The translations under genes and the position numbers were made by a program. A DNA stretch of 64,000 nucleotides from Candidatus Defluviicoccus seviourii (GTDB lineage Bacteria; Pseudomonadota; Alphaproteobacteria; Rhodospirillales; Defluviicoccaceae), in assembly GCA_900609035.2 (NCBI GenBank), contig UXAT02000006.1:1-64000 (forward strand), read 5' to 3'. The notes beneath the pieces are model-generated. The model searched no databases and had not been told where the DNA came from. It saw only the letters and a list, made by a program, of their open reading frames with translations. The stretch's first letter is position 1. The number at the start of each line of letters is the position of its first letter. Below, piece after piece: positions 35,728-44,600 of the stretch.

Positions 35728-36804
35728 ATGGAGACGGATCGGATCGAGCAGCTTGCGGTGATCGCCATCCTGGGCGTCCTCGTGGTCGGCTGCGTCGTGG
35801 TGCTTCAGCCCTTTTTCGCCGCACTCTTGTGGGCGGTGATCCTGGTCTGCTCGACCTGGCCGGCCTTCGCGTGGATCGAGCGGCGGTGCGCCGGCCACCG
35901 CTCGCTGGCGGCGCTCCTGATGACGCTCGTGCTCGCAGCGGCATTGTTGGGCCCGATCGTGTTCGTCGGCTCGAGCATCACCGGACCGCTCAAAGCCCTG
36001 CCGGAGACGGCGCGCGCGCTGATCGAGCGGGGGCTGCCACAACCGCCGGACTGGGTGCACGAAATCCCCCTCGTCGGCGAACGGGTCGATCTGACCTGGC
36101 GCGAGATCGTCGCCGATCCGAAGACGCTGGGCGGCAACGTCGATCAGGTCGTGCGGCTGGGCACCGACTGGATGCTGCAGATGGGGGCGCGCCTGGGCGG
36201 CGGCGTGCTGGAGTTGGCGCTCAGCGTCATCGCCACCTTCTTCTTCTATCGCGACGGCAAGGTGGCCGGGGAAACGCTGCATGCGATCAGCAACAAGCTC
36301 GCCGGGGCGCGGGCGACAAAGTTGATCGCGGTCGCCGAGACAACGATGAACAGCGTCGTCTACGGTATCCTCGGCACCGGCCTGGCGCAGGCTCTGCTCG
36401 CGACCTTCGGCTTCGTGTTGGCGGGCGTGCCGGGTGCGCTGCTGTGGGGCTTTTTCACGTTCCTTCTCAGCATCGTCATGATCGGCGCACCGCTGATCTG
36501 GCTGCCGGCGACGATCTGGCTGTTGTCCCAAGGCCGGATGGAATGGGGGATCTTCATGGCCGTTTGGGGCTTCTTCGTCGTCAGCGGCGTCGACAACTTC
36601 CTCAAGCCCTACTTCATCAGCCGCGGCACGACACTACCGCTGCTGCTGGTCTTCTGTGGCGTGCTGGGCGGCGTGCTTGCTTTCGGCCTGCTCGGCATTT
36701 TCATTGGGCCGACCCTGCTCGCGATCGCGTTCACCCTCATCGCCGAGTGGAGCACCGCGGAGCGAAAGAAGGCAAGCGCGGTCGACGAGCCAACTTGGCC
36801 GTAA
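35728..36804 (+). CDS. AI-2E family transporter (PerM/TqsA-like permease)
   Basis: An inner-membrane protein of the AI-2E transporter superfamily, 358 residues, with seven to eight hydrophobic segments. The N-terminal pair (VIAILGVLVVGCVVVLQPFFAALLWAVILV) and the C-terminal block SGVDNFLKPYFISRGTTLPLLLVFCGVLGG, followed by FGLLGIFIGPTLLAI, are family signatures. Substrates of family members include signalling molecules and ions, so none is assigned here. I chose ATG 35728 (purine-rich agaaagaga upstream); the frame opens at 35545 but that part lacks coding character. Confidence 0.9.
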   Translation: METDRIEQLAVIAILGVLVVGCVVVLQPFFAALLWAVILVCSTWPAFAWIERRCAGHRSLAALLMTLVLAAALLGPIVFVGSSITGPLKALPETARALIERGLPQPPDWVHEIPLVGERVDLTWREIVADPKTLGGNVDQVVRLGTDWMLQMGARLGGGVLELALSVIATFFFYRDGKVAGETLHAISNKLAGARATKLIAVAETTMNSVVYGILGTGLAQALLATFGFVLAGVPGALLWGFFTFLLSIVMIGAPLIWLPATIWLLSQGRMEWGIFMAVWGFFVVSGVDNFLKPYFISRGTTLPLLLVFCGVLGGVLAFGLLGIFIGPTLLAIAFTLIAEWSTAERKKASAVDEPTWP

Positions 36805-36819
36805 AGCGTTCGCTTCGCC

Positions 36820-37671
36820 TCAAGCGCCCTCAGCAACCGAAGGCTGATGCGTGATCAGCGGCACCTCGGCGTCTGCCGCGTCGCGCATCGCTTCCCCGAA
36901 CGCGATCCGCCGACAAGGCACCCGCAACCCGGCCCGATCGAGGAGCCGGCGCACCAGGGCAAGCTTGCGATCCGTCGTTGTCGGCGCCAGCCATACGCTC
37001 TGCACGAGCCGCTCCGGCGCAACCGCAACCGCGTGGTCGGCAGCAGGCGCCTCCGCCTCGCCCACGCTCACTACCGCCCGGACCTCGCGTTCGTAGGCGA
37101 GCGTAGGATCACCGTTGAGCGCACTCACCATGCGGGTGTCAATGGAACCGGCGCCGCTGGCGGTTGCCGCAGCCGGTCGATAATCGACAGCACCGACGAT
37201 CACCGTTTCCGCCGGCCGCGGCTGCAGGGCCGCGTTCAACGCCGCGATCGTCGAACCGATGCCGATCACCTGGCCGGCCGCCTCTTGCAGGCGCCACAAG
37301 AGCGGATCCTGATCGGCCCCGGCATACCAGCTATCGATCCAGGCGACCGGCGGAATCGGCAAGGCGCGGATCGATGCGATGACGTCTGCGAGCTGGTTTT
37401 CCCGCTCCTGCGCTGCCCACCAGCGCTGAAGCTTGCCGCGTGCATGCGGTTTCTCGGCAGCCGACAAGCGCAGGAGTGCCGCCGGCAGCCGTTCGCGCAC
37501 GAAACGAGAGAAGGCGCGATCGGCATCGCCCTCCCAACGACGGAAGACGATGCACGAATTTTCAACCAACTCAAGCAGGGTCTCAAGGTCCAAGAAGCGA
37601 ACGATGCTCCCGTCAATGCCCGTGCCGCCAACGCCCGTACCGACGGCGAACTCGCCCGACGTCGTGTCCAT
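36820..37671 (-). CDS. Unknown protein, 283 aa
   Basis: I do not recognise this family. The product is soluble, with a Gly-rich start (GTGVGGTGIDGS), a helical middle (LLELVENSCIVFRRWEGDADRAF) and an Ala-rich C-terminal half with alternating hydrophobic strands (AETVIVGAVDYRPAA, EREVRAVVSVGEAEAP, ERLVQSVWLAPTTTDRKLAL). There is no membrane segment or known catalytic motif. ATG 37671 has a strong ribosome site (aggaggaa). Convergent with the permease gene, 15 bases between stops. A 12-bp tandem repeat lies just upstream. Confidence 0.65.
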   Translation of the reverse strand: MDTTSGEFAVGTGVGGTGIDGSIVRFLDLETLLELVENSCIVFRRWEGDADRAFSRFVRERLPAALLRLSAAEKPHARGKLQRWWAAQERENQLADVIASIRALPIPPVAWIDSWYAGADQDPLLWRLQEAAGQVIGIGSTIAALNAALQPRPAETVIVGAVDYRPAAATASGAGSIDTRMVSALNGDPTLAYEREVRAVVSVGEAEAPAADHAVAVAPERLVQSVWLAPTTTDRKLALVRRLLDRAGLRVPCRRIAFGEAMRDAADAEVPLITHQPSVAEGA

Positions 37672-37680
37672 CTCGTTTCC

Positions 37681-37716
37681 TCCCTGCCGTGGTCCCTGCC
37701 GTGGTCGCTGCCGTGC
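37681..37716. repeat. 12-bp tandem repeat, three copies
   Basis: Two identical units (tccctgccgtgg) and one with two changes lie immediately upstream of the ribosome site of the gene starting at 37671. With a 12-bp unit the number of copies could vary and change promoter or leader spacing. Confidence 0.8.
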
Positions 37717-38306
37717 GCCGATGACGCTCGGTTGAGAGGGAGAGAGTCGCCGCCCTTGCCCGCCGCGTCAAGGCAGGAAGATGCGCGGGAATGGCGAGCC
37801 GGATACCAGGGCCGGCGCGGCCGGCACCGCTGCATGCCGTGCTGTCTTGTCCTCGGCCAAGGATACGGCATGGCGTTCCCGTCGAGTGGCGCGGCGGCGT
37901 GGTGAAGAAAGAGAGTAAAGGCCATCTTCCGCGAATACACCCAAATGGGTATGGCGCATTTGCGATCACACCGCTGCTCCAAGCATTTCCTGTCAAGATC
38001 ACGACAATTTTATTTTTCTTTGCCACGTCAGTATGTTAACCGCAGCGCGGGGCAAGCGATAGAATGCCGGAAGGGGTGTGGGCCGGTAGCGGTGGTGCTT
38101 GTTTGACATTTGCGTGTCAGAGTCAGGGATCCGCTGCTGACTGCTTGTTGTCAATCTGTGAATGTATTTGAATTTGCAATTTCGTTGTTTAGAAAGAGGA
38201 ACAACCGCCGCCGCTAACCAAGAAACCCCTGATGCGGCCACCTTCGAGGACGCACGAGCAGCATTCAGGCCGGCTCGACGGCGCGGGAAAGATGAGGAGG
38301 ACAAAG
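37717..38306. other. Gene-free region ahead of the roadblock cluster
   Basis: About 590 bases without a supported gene. The part from 37970 to 38200 is clearly richer in A and T than its surroundings. It holds two TTGACA-like boxes (38114 plus strand, 37993 minus strand), but neither has a good -10 partner. The roadblock gene has a perfect ribosome site at 38294-38300 (gaggagg). No RNA gene is apparent. Confidence 0.4.
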
Positions 38307-38705
38307 ATGGTGCGCGAGAACGCCGACAAAGTGCTGCACATGAACCGGACAGACGGCCTTAATAAGGTCTTGCGGTCGTTGCAGAGCGGTTCCCCCGACG
38401 TCGAAGCGAGCGCGTTGATCTCCGAAGACGGGCTGATGATCGCGAGCGCGTTGCGCCAAGACCTTGACGAGACGCGCGTAGCCGGCATGACGGCGACACT
38501 GTTGAACCTCGGCACGCGCGCGGCAGTTGAGCTGGGCCGCGGCGAAGTCCTGGAGGTCGTCGTCCGCGGCGATCAAGGCTATGCGGTCATGGTCAGCGCC
38601 GGCCGTGGCACGCTGCTGCTCGTCGTCGCCAACGAGAATGCCAAGCTCGGCCTGATCTTTTTCGATATGCGCGAAACCGTTCGGGCGATCCAACGCATTC
38701 TTTAG
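38307..38705 (+). CDS. Roadblock/LC7 domain protein
   Basis: A 132-residue roadblock/LC7 family protein, the MglB-like fold that often regulates small GTPases or serves as a dimeric platform. Conserved stretches are LNKVLRSLQSGSPDVEASALISEDGLMIAS and the strand series VLEVVVRGDQGYAVMVSAGRGTLLLVVAN, ending with LGLIFFDMRETVRAI. ATG 38307 follows gaggagg by 6 bases; the open frame begins earlier without a signal. No MglA-type GTPase gene is nearby. It is first in a five-gene same-strand run. Confidence 0.88.
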   Translation: MVRENADKVLHMNRTDGLNKVLRSLQSGSPDVEASALISEDGLMIASALRQDLDETRVAGMTATLLNLGTRAAVELGRGEVLEVVVRGDQGYAVMVSAGRGTLLLVVANENAKLGLIFFDMRETVRAIQRIL

Positions 38706-38897
38706 GACAGCGCATCCTTTAGCGAGCGCCACGCGGCAGACGAACGCGGTGCGACCGATCAGGACCCCTCATTGCGCGGCGTAAGAGCGGCACAGCCATC
38801 CGGGTGTTTTTCGCGATAGAGAGATCCGAATGACCGCGCGGCGCGCGCCAACCACACGGATCCCGAAGCCGCAACCAGAAGGCTGGCCGGGAGCATA

Positions 38898-39698
38898 ATG
38901 ACAATGCCGAATACCGTTCTCTACGACGACGGGACACACAAGAACATTCTCTTGGAAGATTTTGGGCTGGGCGGCCTCGCCGTTCAGTCGAACCAGCACA
39001 TCATCGCCCATGGCGGCGCCGGCATGCTGCTCGACCCCGGTGGCCACAAAATCTATAGCAAGGTGCTGGCGGCGACATTCGCGGTGCTACGCGGCGGCAA
39101 TCTGGAACACATCTTCTTGTCGCATCAGGATCCCGACATTGTCGCCGCGATCAACGGCTGGCTGATGACGACCGATGCCGACGCCTACATCTCGAAGCTG
39201 TGGCAGCGCTTCGTGCCGCACTTCGGCCTCGACCATCTAGTCGCCGACCGCCTGCAGCCGATCCCCGACGAGGGGATGGCGATCAATCTGGGCGGCGCCC
39301 CTTTGACGATCCTGCCGGCGCATTTCCTGCACAGCGTCGGCAATTTCCAGGTCTACGATCCGATCGCGAAGATCCTCTACTCTGGTGATCTCGGCGCCTC
39401 ACTCGGCGCCGAATACACGTTCGTGTCCGATTTCGACGCTCACCTCCAGTACATGGAAGGCTTTCACCGGCGCTACATGGCTTCCAACGCGGTCATGCGC
39501 GCGTGGGCGGCGATGGTCCGCGATCTCGACATCGAGATCATTGCTCCCCAGCATGGCGCGCTGTTCAAGGGCCGCGAGATGGTGAGCCGCTTCATCGACT
39601 GGTGCGCCGGACTCGAATGCGGCATCGACCAGGTCATCGGACTGTTCCGGCTGCCGCAGCCACCTGCACCGGCACCGGATGGCGGCGCGGCGGCTTGA
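38898..39698 (+). CDS. ODP-type metallo-beta-lactamase-fold protein
   Basis: A 266-residue soluble protein with the beta-lactamase fold of the oxygen-binding di-iron (ODP/FprA) group. The metal region reads FLSHQDPDIVAA (residues 74-84) rather than the HxHxDH of classical hydrolases. Further ligand candidates are H142/H145 in LPAHFLHSVGN, D164 in YSGDLGA and H219 in APQHG. Relatives bind O2 or NO at a di-iron site or act in chemosensing. The ATG has ggag upstream. It lies between a roadblock gene and an OmpA-like gene, 15 bases from the latter, so a sensing role inside this cluster is inferred. Confidence 0.85.
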   Translation: MTMPNTVLYDDGTHKNILLEDFGLGGLAVQSNQHIIAHGGAGMLLDPGGHKIYSKVLAATFAVLRGGNLEHIFLSHQDPDIVAAINGWLMTTDADAYISKLWQRFVPHFGLDHLVADRLQPIPDEGMAINLGGAPLTILPAHFLHSVGNFQVYDPIAKILYSGDLGASLGAEYTFVSDFDAHLQYMEGFHRRYMASNAVMRAWAAMVRDLDIEIIAPQHGALFKGREMVSRFIDWCAGLECGIDQVIGLFRLPQPPAPAPDGGAAA

Positions 39699-39713
39699 GC
39701 AAGGGAGGCGGCG

Positions 39714-40460
39714 GTGAAAAAGCATCGGTTGATAGGCGAGCGGACGCCGGTCTGGCTTGCGGTCGCGCTGGCACTGGTCGGGATCACGGGCGGCGTTGAA
39801 GCGGCGTTGAGGATCGCGACGCCGGATGATGGCAGTCCGTTCCGACTGCCCGGTTTCGTCACCGAGGTGGCCCATCACGCCAGTCTCGGCATGTCCGTGC
39901 CGGTGGCATCTGGTCCCGGCGATGGTGGCACCACGGTACCCGGCGGCACCGCACCGGCCGACGGCAGCGGCAATCTCCGGTTGGCGGCGGACGCGTGGCG
40001 GCGCTTCGAGGGGAAGGACGCGTCCGCACCGGCGGCGCCCGCACCCCTGCCGCAGATCCTGCCGCCGGCGCTCGCGCCGGGTGCACAGGAGTGCGCGCCG
40101 GTGTTCGGCATCACCTTCGCCCACGGCAGCAGCGGCTTCAAGACTTCCGCCTTTGATGCACCGGCATCGCGGCTGAAGGAATGGTCGAACAAACATCCGA
40201 ACGCCAAGATCCGCCTCGATGGTTACACCGATGCGACCGGCGATGAGGAGTTCAATCTCCTATTCAGCCACCGCCGGGCGAAAGCGGTCGCCGACATGTT
40301 AGTGAAAAGCGGCATCCCCGGCTGGCGCATCAGCACCCGCGCGCTGGGGCCGCAGCCGGCGGTCGCGGGCGCACCGGTGGGCGAGCTCAACCGCCGTGTC
40401 GTCATGCGCATCGACGGATTCCCCGAATGCGCACCTTCAACCACCAATTCCGCATCGTGA
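39714..40460 (+). CDS. OmpA-family C-terminal domain protein
   Basis: A 248-residue envelope protein. A single N-terminal hydrophobic segment (WLAVALALVGITGGVEAAL, about 14-32) acts as anchor or uncleaved signal. A Pro/Gly/Ala-rich linker spans about 65-120. The C-terminal OmpA peptidoglycan-binding domain is clear from IRLDGYTDATGDEEFNLLFS, HRRAKAVADMLVKSGIP and the closing LNRRVVMRIDG. It would be anchored in the inner membrane and bind the cell wall. The start is GTG 39714 with aagggagg 5 bases upstream. Spacing of 15 and 25 bases to its neighbours shows one operon. Confidence 0.88.
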   Translation: MKKHRLIGERTPVWLAVALALVGITGGVEAALRIATPDDGSPFRLPGFVTEVAHHASLGMSVPVASGPGDGGTTVPGGTAPADGSGNLRLAADAWRRFEGKDASAPAAPAPLPQILPPALAPGAQECAPVFGITFAHGSSGFKTSAFDAPASRLKEWSNKHPNAKIRLDGYTDATGDEEFNLLFSHRRAKAVADMLVKSGIPGWRISTRALGPQPAVAGAPVGELNRRVVMRIDGFPECAPSTTNSAS

Positions 40461-40485
40461 CACCGCATAAGGCAGGCAGGGGACT

Positions 40486-41229
40486 ATGTTACTGACCGCA
40501 TCGATCGGCCTCGGTTCTGCGGCAGCGTTGCTGTGCGCAGGCTACCTCCTCGGCTCGCACCGGGGCGTCAGCGCGCGCGAAAAGTTGCGCGAGCAGGGGC
40601 TGCGCCAGACCTACGAACTGCAGAACCTGCGCAGCCTCGTCACCCGCGAAGACGATCGCGCCGAATCGAAAGCCCTGCGCGAGGCGCTGGGCCGGATGAG
40701 CGAGGCCCTGATGCGCCAGGGCGACGCGCTGCAGCGGATTGTTGAACCGCTCCTGCACCGCGACACCGAGGTCGAAAGCCTGCGCACGATGGTGCAACAG
40801 GTCTTGAAGCCGCTCGCACATCGCGAGCAGCTCGCCTTCGATCTGTCCAACCTGCCGGTCCCGGTCGGGCAGCGTAGCGAGCTCACCAACCTTCTCGACC
40901 GTATCGCCGATGCCGGCCACTTCGAGACCGTGGTCCTGGTCAACGATGAAGGCCTGCCGCTGGCTGCCAGTACCCGTGCGCGCGATCTCGAACGCTTGGC
41001 GGCGCTTTCCTCACTCCTGGTCGTGTTCGCCGAACGCTTGAGCCGGAATGATGCGCCGGCACCGCTCTCGATCGTCATGCACGACGAGACAAACACGGAA
41101 GCCTTGTGCCGGCTGTTCACCGTCGGCGAACAGCGGCTGCTTCTGGTCGCCGTTGCCATGGGCTTGCCGCTCACGCCGACCGCGCTCGATGCCGCCCTGC
41201 CGAAAGTCAGCTCGATCCTCGCCACCTGA
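40486..41229 (+). CDS. Membrane-anchored coiled-coil protein with roadblock-like C-terminus
   Basis: A 247-residue protein with three visible parts: an N-terminal membrane segment (SIGLGSAAALLCAGYLLGS), a coiled coil of about 100 residues (REDDRAESKALREALGRMSEALMRQ) and a C-terminal domain. That domain (LLDRIADAGHFETVVLVNDEG, LPLAASTRARDLERLAALSSLLVV and the strands RLLLVAVAMG) resembles roadblock/LC7 folds in order and length. I infer a second roadblock platform tethered to the inner membrane, possibly pairing with the first gene's product. Ribosome site aggggac. No family name can be assigned with certainty. Confidence 0.75.
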   Translation: MLLTASIGLGSAAALLCAGYLLGSHRGVSAREKLREQGLRQTYELQNLRSLVTREDDRAESKALREALGRMSEALMRQGDALQRIVEPLLHRDTEVESLRTMVQQVLKPLAHREQLAFDLSNLPVPVGQRSELTNLLDRIADAGHFETVVLVNDEGLPLAASTRARDLERLAALSSLLVVFAERLSRNDAPAPLSIVMHDETNTEALCRLFTVGEQRLLLVAVAMGLPLTPTALDAALPKVSSILAT

Positions 41230-41358
41230 CAGGCCCTGCGCCCATAAACATATAAGTGCGCCACCTGTGTGACCGCCTTCACCGATTGCTGCCTGTGAAG
41301 CTGGTACAGTGGTTGCTTGTGCAGATGATGCGCAGCAGCTTTCTAAGGACCACGGGCG

Positions 41359-41679
41359 ATGCACGAGCAGACAGCGGCACGGTGGTTTTGGCAACGGCGC
41401 CAGCAGCGGATTCCCAGCGGTGGGGCAGACGCCGCTCAGGCGCAGACGTCTACGGCCTTTGAGCGCTTTGTTCTCAACGGCCAGATCCGCAACATCTCGA
41501 TCGCGGGCGTGCACGTCCACGTCGATCCGGCGCTCCAACCCTCCTCTCCCTTCACGCTGCGTCTCTTCGGCCTGGGCCGGCTGGAAGGCCACGTTGCCTG
41601 GCGGACGGAGGAGCGCATCGGCGTCGCCTTTGCCGGCTTGCCGGACAGCATCGTCGAGCTCGTCCGCCAACCAGCCTGA
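41359..41679 (+). CDS. PilZ domain protein
   Basis: A 106-residue single-domain protein resembling PilZ cyclic-di-GMP receptors. The N-terminal RRQQR (RxxxR motif) and NISIAG (NxSxxG) are both present, separated by a rather long insertion of about 30 residues. The beta-barrel strands VHVHVDPAL, FTLRLFGLGRLEGHVAWRT and ERIGVAFAGL fit. It could tie the preceding envelope cluster to cyclic-di-GMP. It lies 129 bases after the roadblock-like gene, on the same strand, with aagga upstream; whether it is co-transcribed is not certain. Confidence 0.75.
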   Translation: MHEQTAARWFWQRRQQRIPSGGADAAQAQTSTAFERFVLNGQIRNISIAGVHVHVDPALQPSSPFTLRLFGLGRLEGHVAWRTEERIGVAFAGLPDSIVELVRQPA

Positions 41680-41727
41680 GGCAGCCAGCCTGACGCTGGG
41701 ACAGCCCGCCCGCCCCCCGGCCGCAGC

Positions 41728-42504
41728 TTAAGCGCCCAGCGTCGCCTTCAGGAATGCAAGCGTCCGCTGCCAGGCGAGCTTGGCGTCATCGGCGTCGTAG
41801 CGGGCGCCGGTCGGGTTGGCAAACGCATGATCGGCGTCGTACCAGTAGACGGTCAGCGGCTTGCCGGCCGTCGCCATCGCCTTTTCAAAGCCGCCCACCA
41901 TCTCGGCGTTGATCCAGGCGTCGCGGCTGGCGAAATGGCCGAGCACGGGACCCTTGAGCCGCGCGAGCTGCTCTGCCGGTCGGTCGACGCGGCCATAATA
42001 GATCACGGTGGCATCCACCGGCTCAGCGATCGAGGCGTTGAGCGACCAGCCGCCGCCGAAGCACCAGCCAAGGGTTGCGACCTTGCCGGTCACATCCTTG
42101 CGCGCCTTCAGCCACTGGATCCAGAAGGCAACGGTCTCGGTCGCGACGGCCGGATCGACCGCCTCCATCAACTTCTTCGCCGCCTCGCGCTCGCTGGCCA
42201 CCGCCCCGCCGTAGAGGTCGATCGCGAGCGCCAACATCCCCTCCCGCGCGGCTTCGGCAGCGACGGCGCGAATCTGGTCGTTCAACCCCCAGAACTCGTG
42301 AATCAGCACCACTGCCGGCGCCGGCAGTTTGGCCGGAACGGCAAGGCTTGCCTGCACGGTGCGGCCGGAAGGTGTCGTCCCCGTCACTGTCGTGAGCGTT
42401 GCCGCGACTGCCTGCGCCAGCGCCGGACTGCTAAGTACGGCCGCAAGCGGAACGCCTGCCGCCAGTCCGTGTACCAATTGCCGGCGGCTGACCCCTTGTC
42501 CCAT
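41728..42504 (-). CDS. Exported dienelactone hydrolase family protein
   Basis: A 258-residue alpha/beta hydrolase with a Tat-type signal (SRRQLVHGLAAGVPLAAVLSS, twin Arg at 7-8, followed by an AxA cleavage region). The mature part shows the oxyanion segment VVLIHEFWGLNDQIRAVA and the nucleophile Cys in GWCFGGGWS. D in FASRDAWIN and H in YDADHAFAN complete the triad. It hydrolyses an ester or lactone in the periplasm; the substrate is unknown. ATG 42504 has ggaggg upstream; the open frame extends upstream to 42678 without a signal. A second family member, without signal peptide, lies at 60684. Confidence 0.88.
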   Translation of the reverse strand: MGQGVSRRQLVHGLAAGVPLAAVLSSPALAQAVAATLTTVTGTTPSGRTVQASLAVPAKLPAPAVVLIHEFWGLNDQIRAVAAEAAREGMLALAIDLYGGAVASEREAAKKLMEAVDPAVATETVAFWIQWLKARKDVTGKVATLGWCFGGGWSLNASIAEPVDATVIYYGRVDRPAEQLARLKGPVLGHFASRDAWINAEMVGGFEKAMATAGKPLTVYWYDADHAFANPTGARYDADDAKLAWQRTLAFLKATLGA

Positions 42505-42566
42505 CGTCCTCACCCTCCACTTTGACGGTTGAGCCTCAGCCACCATGTGGGCATGTTGAGACCCGC

Positions 42567-44441
42567 ATGCAAAGGATGGACACGCCGGTGAGACATCGCC
42601 TGCCCAGCCGCACCTTCGACGTTGCTGCGCCCGAGGCCGAGCGCGACCGGCGTGCCGATTTTGCCACGATCGGGACACTCCTGCCCTATCTGTGGCCGTC
42701 GGGCGAGCCCGGTATCCGCGCCCGCGTCCTCGCCGCCGTCGTTTTCCTGATCGGTGCCAAGGCGACCAACGTCGTGGTGCCTGTGTTCTTCAAGTACGCG
42801 GTCGACTCGTTAAGCAAGCCGGCCGGAGTCGCTGTCGTGCCGGTGGCGTTGATCGTCGCCTACGGCCTTGCCCGCGTTCTCACGCAAACCTTTGGCGAGC
42901 TGCGCGATGCCGCCTTCGCCAAGGTCGCGCAGCGGGCGGTACGGGAAGCGGGGACCAAGACTTTCACCCACCTGCACGGCTTGAGTCTGCGTTTTCATCT
43001 CGACCGCCGCACCGGCGCGGTCAGCCGGGCGATTGAGCGCGGCTCACGCGGCATCGAGTTCCTTCTCAATTTCATGCTGTTCAACATCCTGCCGACGCTG
43101 GTCGAGATTCTCCTCGTTGCCGGCATCCTGTGGTGGCTGTTCGGTATCGGCTTCGCGCTCGTCATTTTCGCCTGCATCGGCGCTTACATCTTGTTCACCG
43201 TCGCCGTCACCGAATGGCGGACCAAGTTTCGCCGGCGCATGAACGAGACCGACGCCGAAGCGCACACCAAGGCCATCGACTCGCTGCTGAACTACGAGAC
43301 CGTCAAATATTTCGGCAACGAGCTGCACGAGGAGCGCCGCTTTTCCGCCGCGCTTGCCAGCTACGAGGCGGCCGCCGTGCGCAGCAAGGTGAGCTTGAGC
43401 ATGCTGAACATCGGCCAGGGCGGCATCGTCGCCACCGGCCTGATCATCCTCATGCTGATGGCAGGCCAAGGCGTACAGCAGGGTACGATGACGATCGGCG
43501 ATTTCGTCATGGTCAATACGTACCTGATCCAGCTCTCCATGCCGCTCAACTTCCTGGGCTTCGTCTACCGCGAGATCCGCCAGGCGTTGACTGACATGGA
43601 GCACATGTTTCAGCTGATGCGTGAGCCGGCAGAAATCGCCGATGCGCCGGGGGCGCCGGCAATCGCGCTGAACGGCGGCGCCGTCGTCTTCGATCGGGTG
43701 TCGTTCGCCTACGACGCGCGCCGGCCTGTGCTGACCTCGGTCAGTTTCGCGGCCGCGGCCGGCCACACGGTTGCGGTGGTGGGCGCAAGCGGCGCCGGCA
43801 AGTCGACCATCGCCCGGCTGCTCTATCGCTTCTACGACGTGAGCGGCGGCCGGATCCTGATCGACGGACAGGACATCCGCGCCATCACGCAAGCCTCGCT
43901 GCACCAGGTCATCGGCGTCGTGCCGCAAGACACCGTGCTTTTCAACGACACCATCCACTACAACATCGCCTACGGCCGGCCGGGCGCGGCCGAGGCCGAG
44001 ATCGTCGAGGCGGCGCGGCTGGCACGGATCGACGATTTCATCGCCTCGCTGCCCAACGGCTACCAGACCCAGGTCGGCGAACGCGGGCTCAAACTCTCGG
44101 GTGGCGAGAAGCAACGGGTCGCGATCGCGCGGACCATCCTCAAGAACCCGCGCATCCTCATCTTCGACGAGGCAACCTCGGCACTCGACACCCACACCGA
44201 GAAGGAGATCCAGGCCAGCCTGCGCATGGTGTCCAGCGGCCGGACGACGATTGTGATCGCCCACCGTCTCTCGACGGTCGTCGATGCCGACGAAATCCTG
44301 GTGCTCGACCGGGGCGAAGTGGTGGAGCGCGGTCGCCACCTCGATCTCCTCGCCCGCGGCGGTCGCTATGCAACGATGTGGGCGCGCCAGCAGGAACTCG
44401 AGGAGGCGCGCGAACTCCTCGCCCACGCCGATGCGGTCTAG
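42567..44441 (+). CDS. ABC exporter of the Atm1/HMT1 type (fused permease-ATPase)
   Basis: A half-transporter of 624 residues: six hydrophobic segments (about 45-340), then an ATPase domain with Walker A GASGAGKST, signature LSGGEKQRVAIAR and Walker B ILIFDEATSALD. The transmembrane part resembles the mitochondrial Atm1 / heavy-metal tolerance group: FLIGAKATNVVVPVFFKYAVD, LHGLSLRFHLDRRTGAVSRAIERG and LLNYETVKYFGNE. Members export glutathione-linked sulfur or metal compounds. It is divergent from the exported hydrolase gene. The start is uncertain: ATG 42567 is chosen, ATG 42576 is close behind and the frame opens at 42522. Confidence 0.9.
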   Translation: MQRMDTPVRHRLPSRTFDVAAPEAERDRRADFATIGTLLPYLWPSGEPGIRARVLAAVVFLIGAKATNVVVPVFFKYAVDSLSKPAGVAVVPVALIVAYGLARVLTQTFGELRDAAFAKVAQRAVREAGTKTFTHLHGLSLRFHLDRRTGAVSRAIERGSRGIEFLLNFMLFNILPTLVEILLVAGILWWLFGIGFALVIFACIGAYILFTVAVTEWRTKFRRRMNETDAEAHTKAIDSLLNYETVKYFGNELHEERRFSAALASYEAAAVRSKVSLSMLNIGQGGIVATGLIILMLMAGQGVQQGTMTIGDFVMVNTYLIQLSMPLNFLGFVYREIRQALTDMEHMFQLMREPAEIADAPGAPAIALNGGAVVFDRVSFAYDARRPVLTSVSFAAAAGHTVAVVGASGAGKSTIARLLYRFYDVSGGRILIDGQDIRAITQASLHQVIGVVPQDTVLFNDTIHYNIAYGRPGAAEAEIVEAARLARIDDFIASLPNGYQTQVGERGLKLSGGEKQRVAIARTILKNPRILIFDEATSALDTHTEKEIQASLRMVSSGRTTIVIAHRLSTVVDADEILVLDRGEVVERGRHLDLLARGGRYATMWARQQELEEARELLAHADAV

Positions 44442-44600
44442 GTTTTGCAATGGCGCCCGTCGTGATGCTGTTCACAGCCCAAACGACGGCGGTGGTGTAA
44501 AAGCCGGTTCGGGAATCGCGAGCAGGCTTGAGGCTGGCTCCGGCAGCGGCCGGTCGTTTCCGAGACAGTGTTAACTGACCGACGGACGCAACGCAGCACG

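Noticed and set aside
34326..36854. 842-codon open frame on the plus strand across pntAA and the permease gene
   Set aside because: Arg/His/Asp-rich shadow of pntAA (antisense) and of the permease gene (other frame); both genes are certain.
37681..37716. CRISPR-like array
   Set aside because: 12-bp units without spacers; a simple tandem repeat. No CRISPR array is present in the window.
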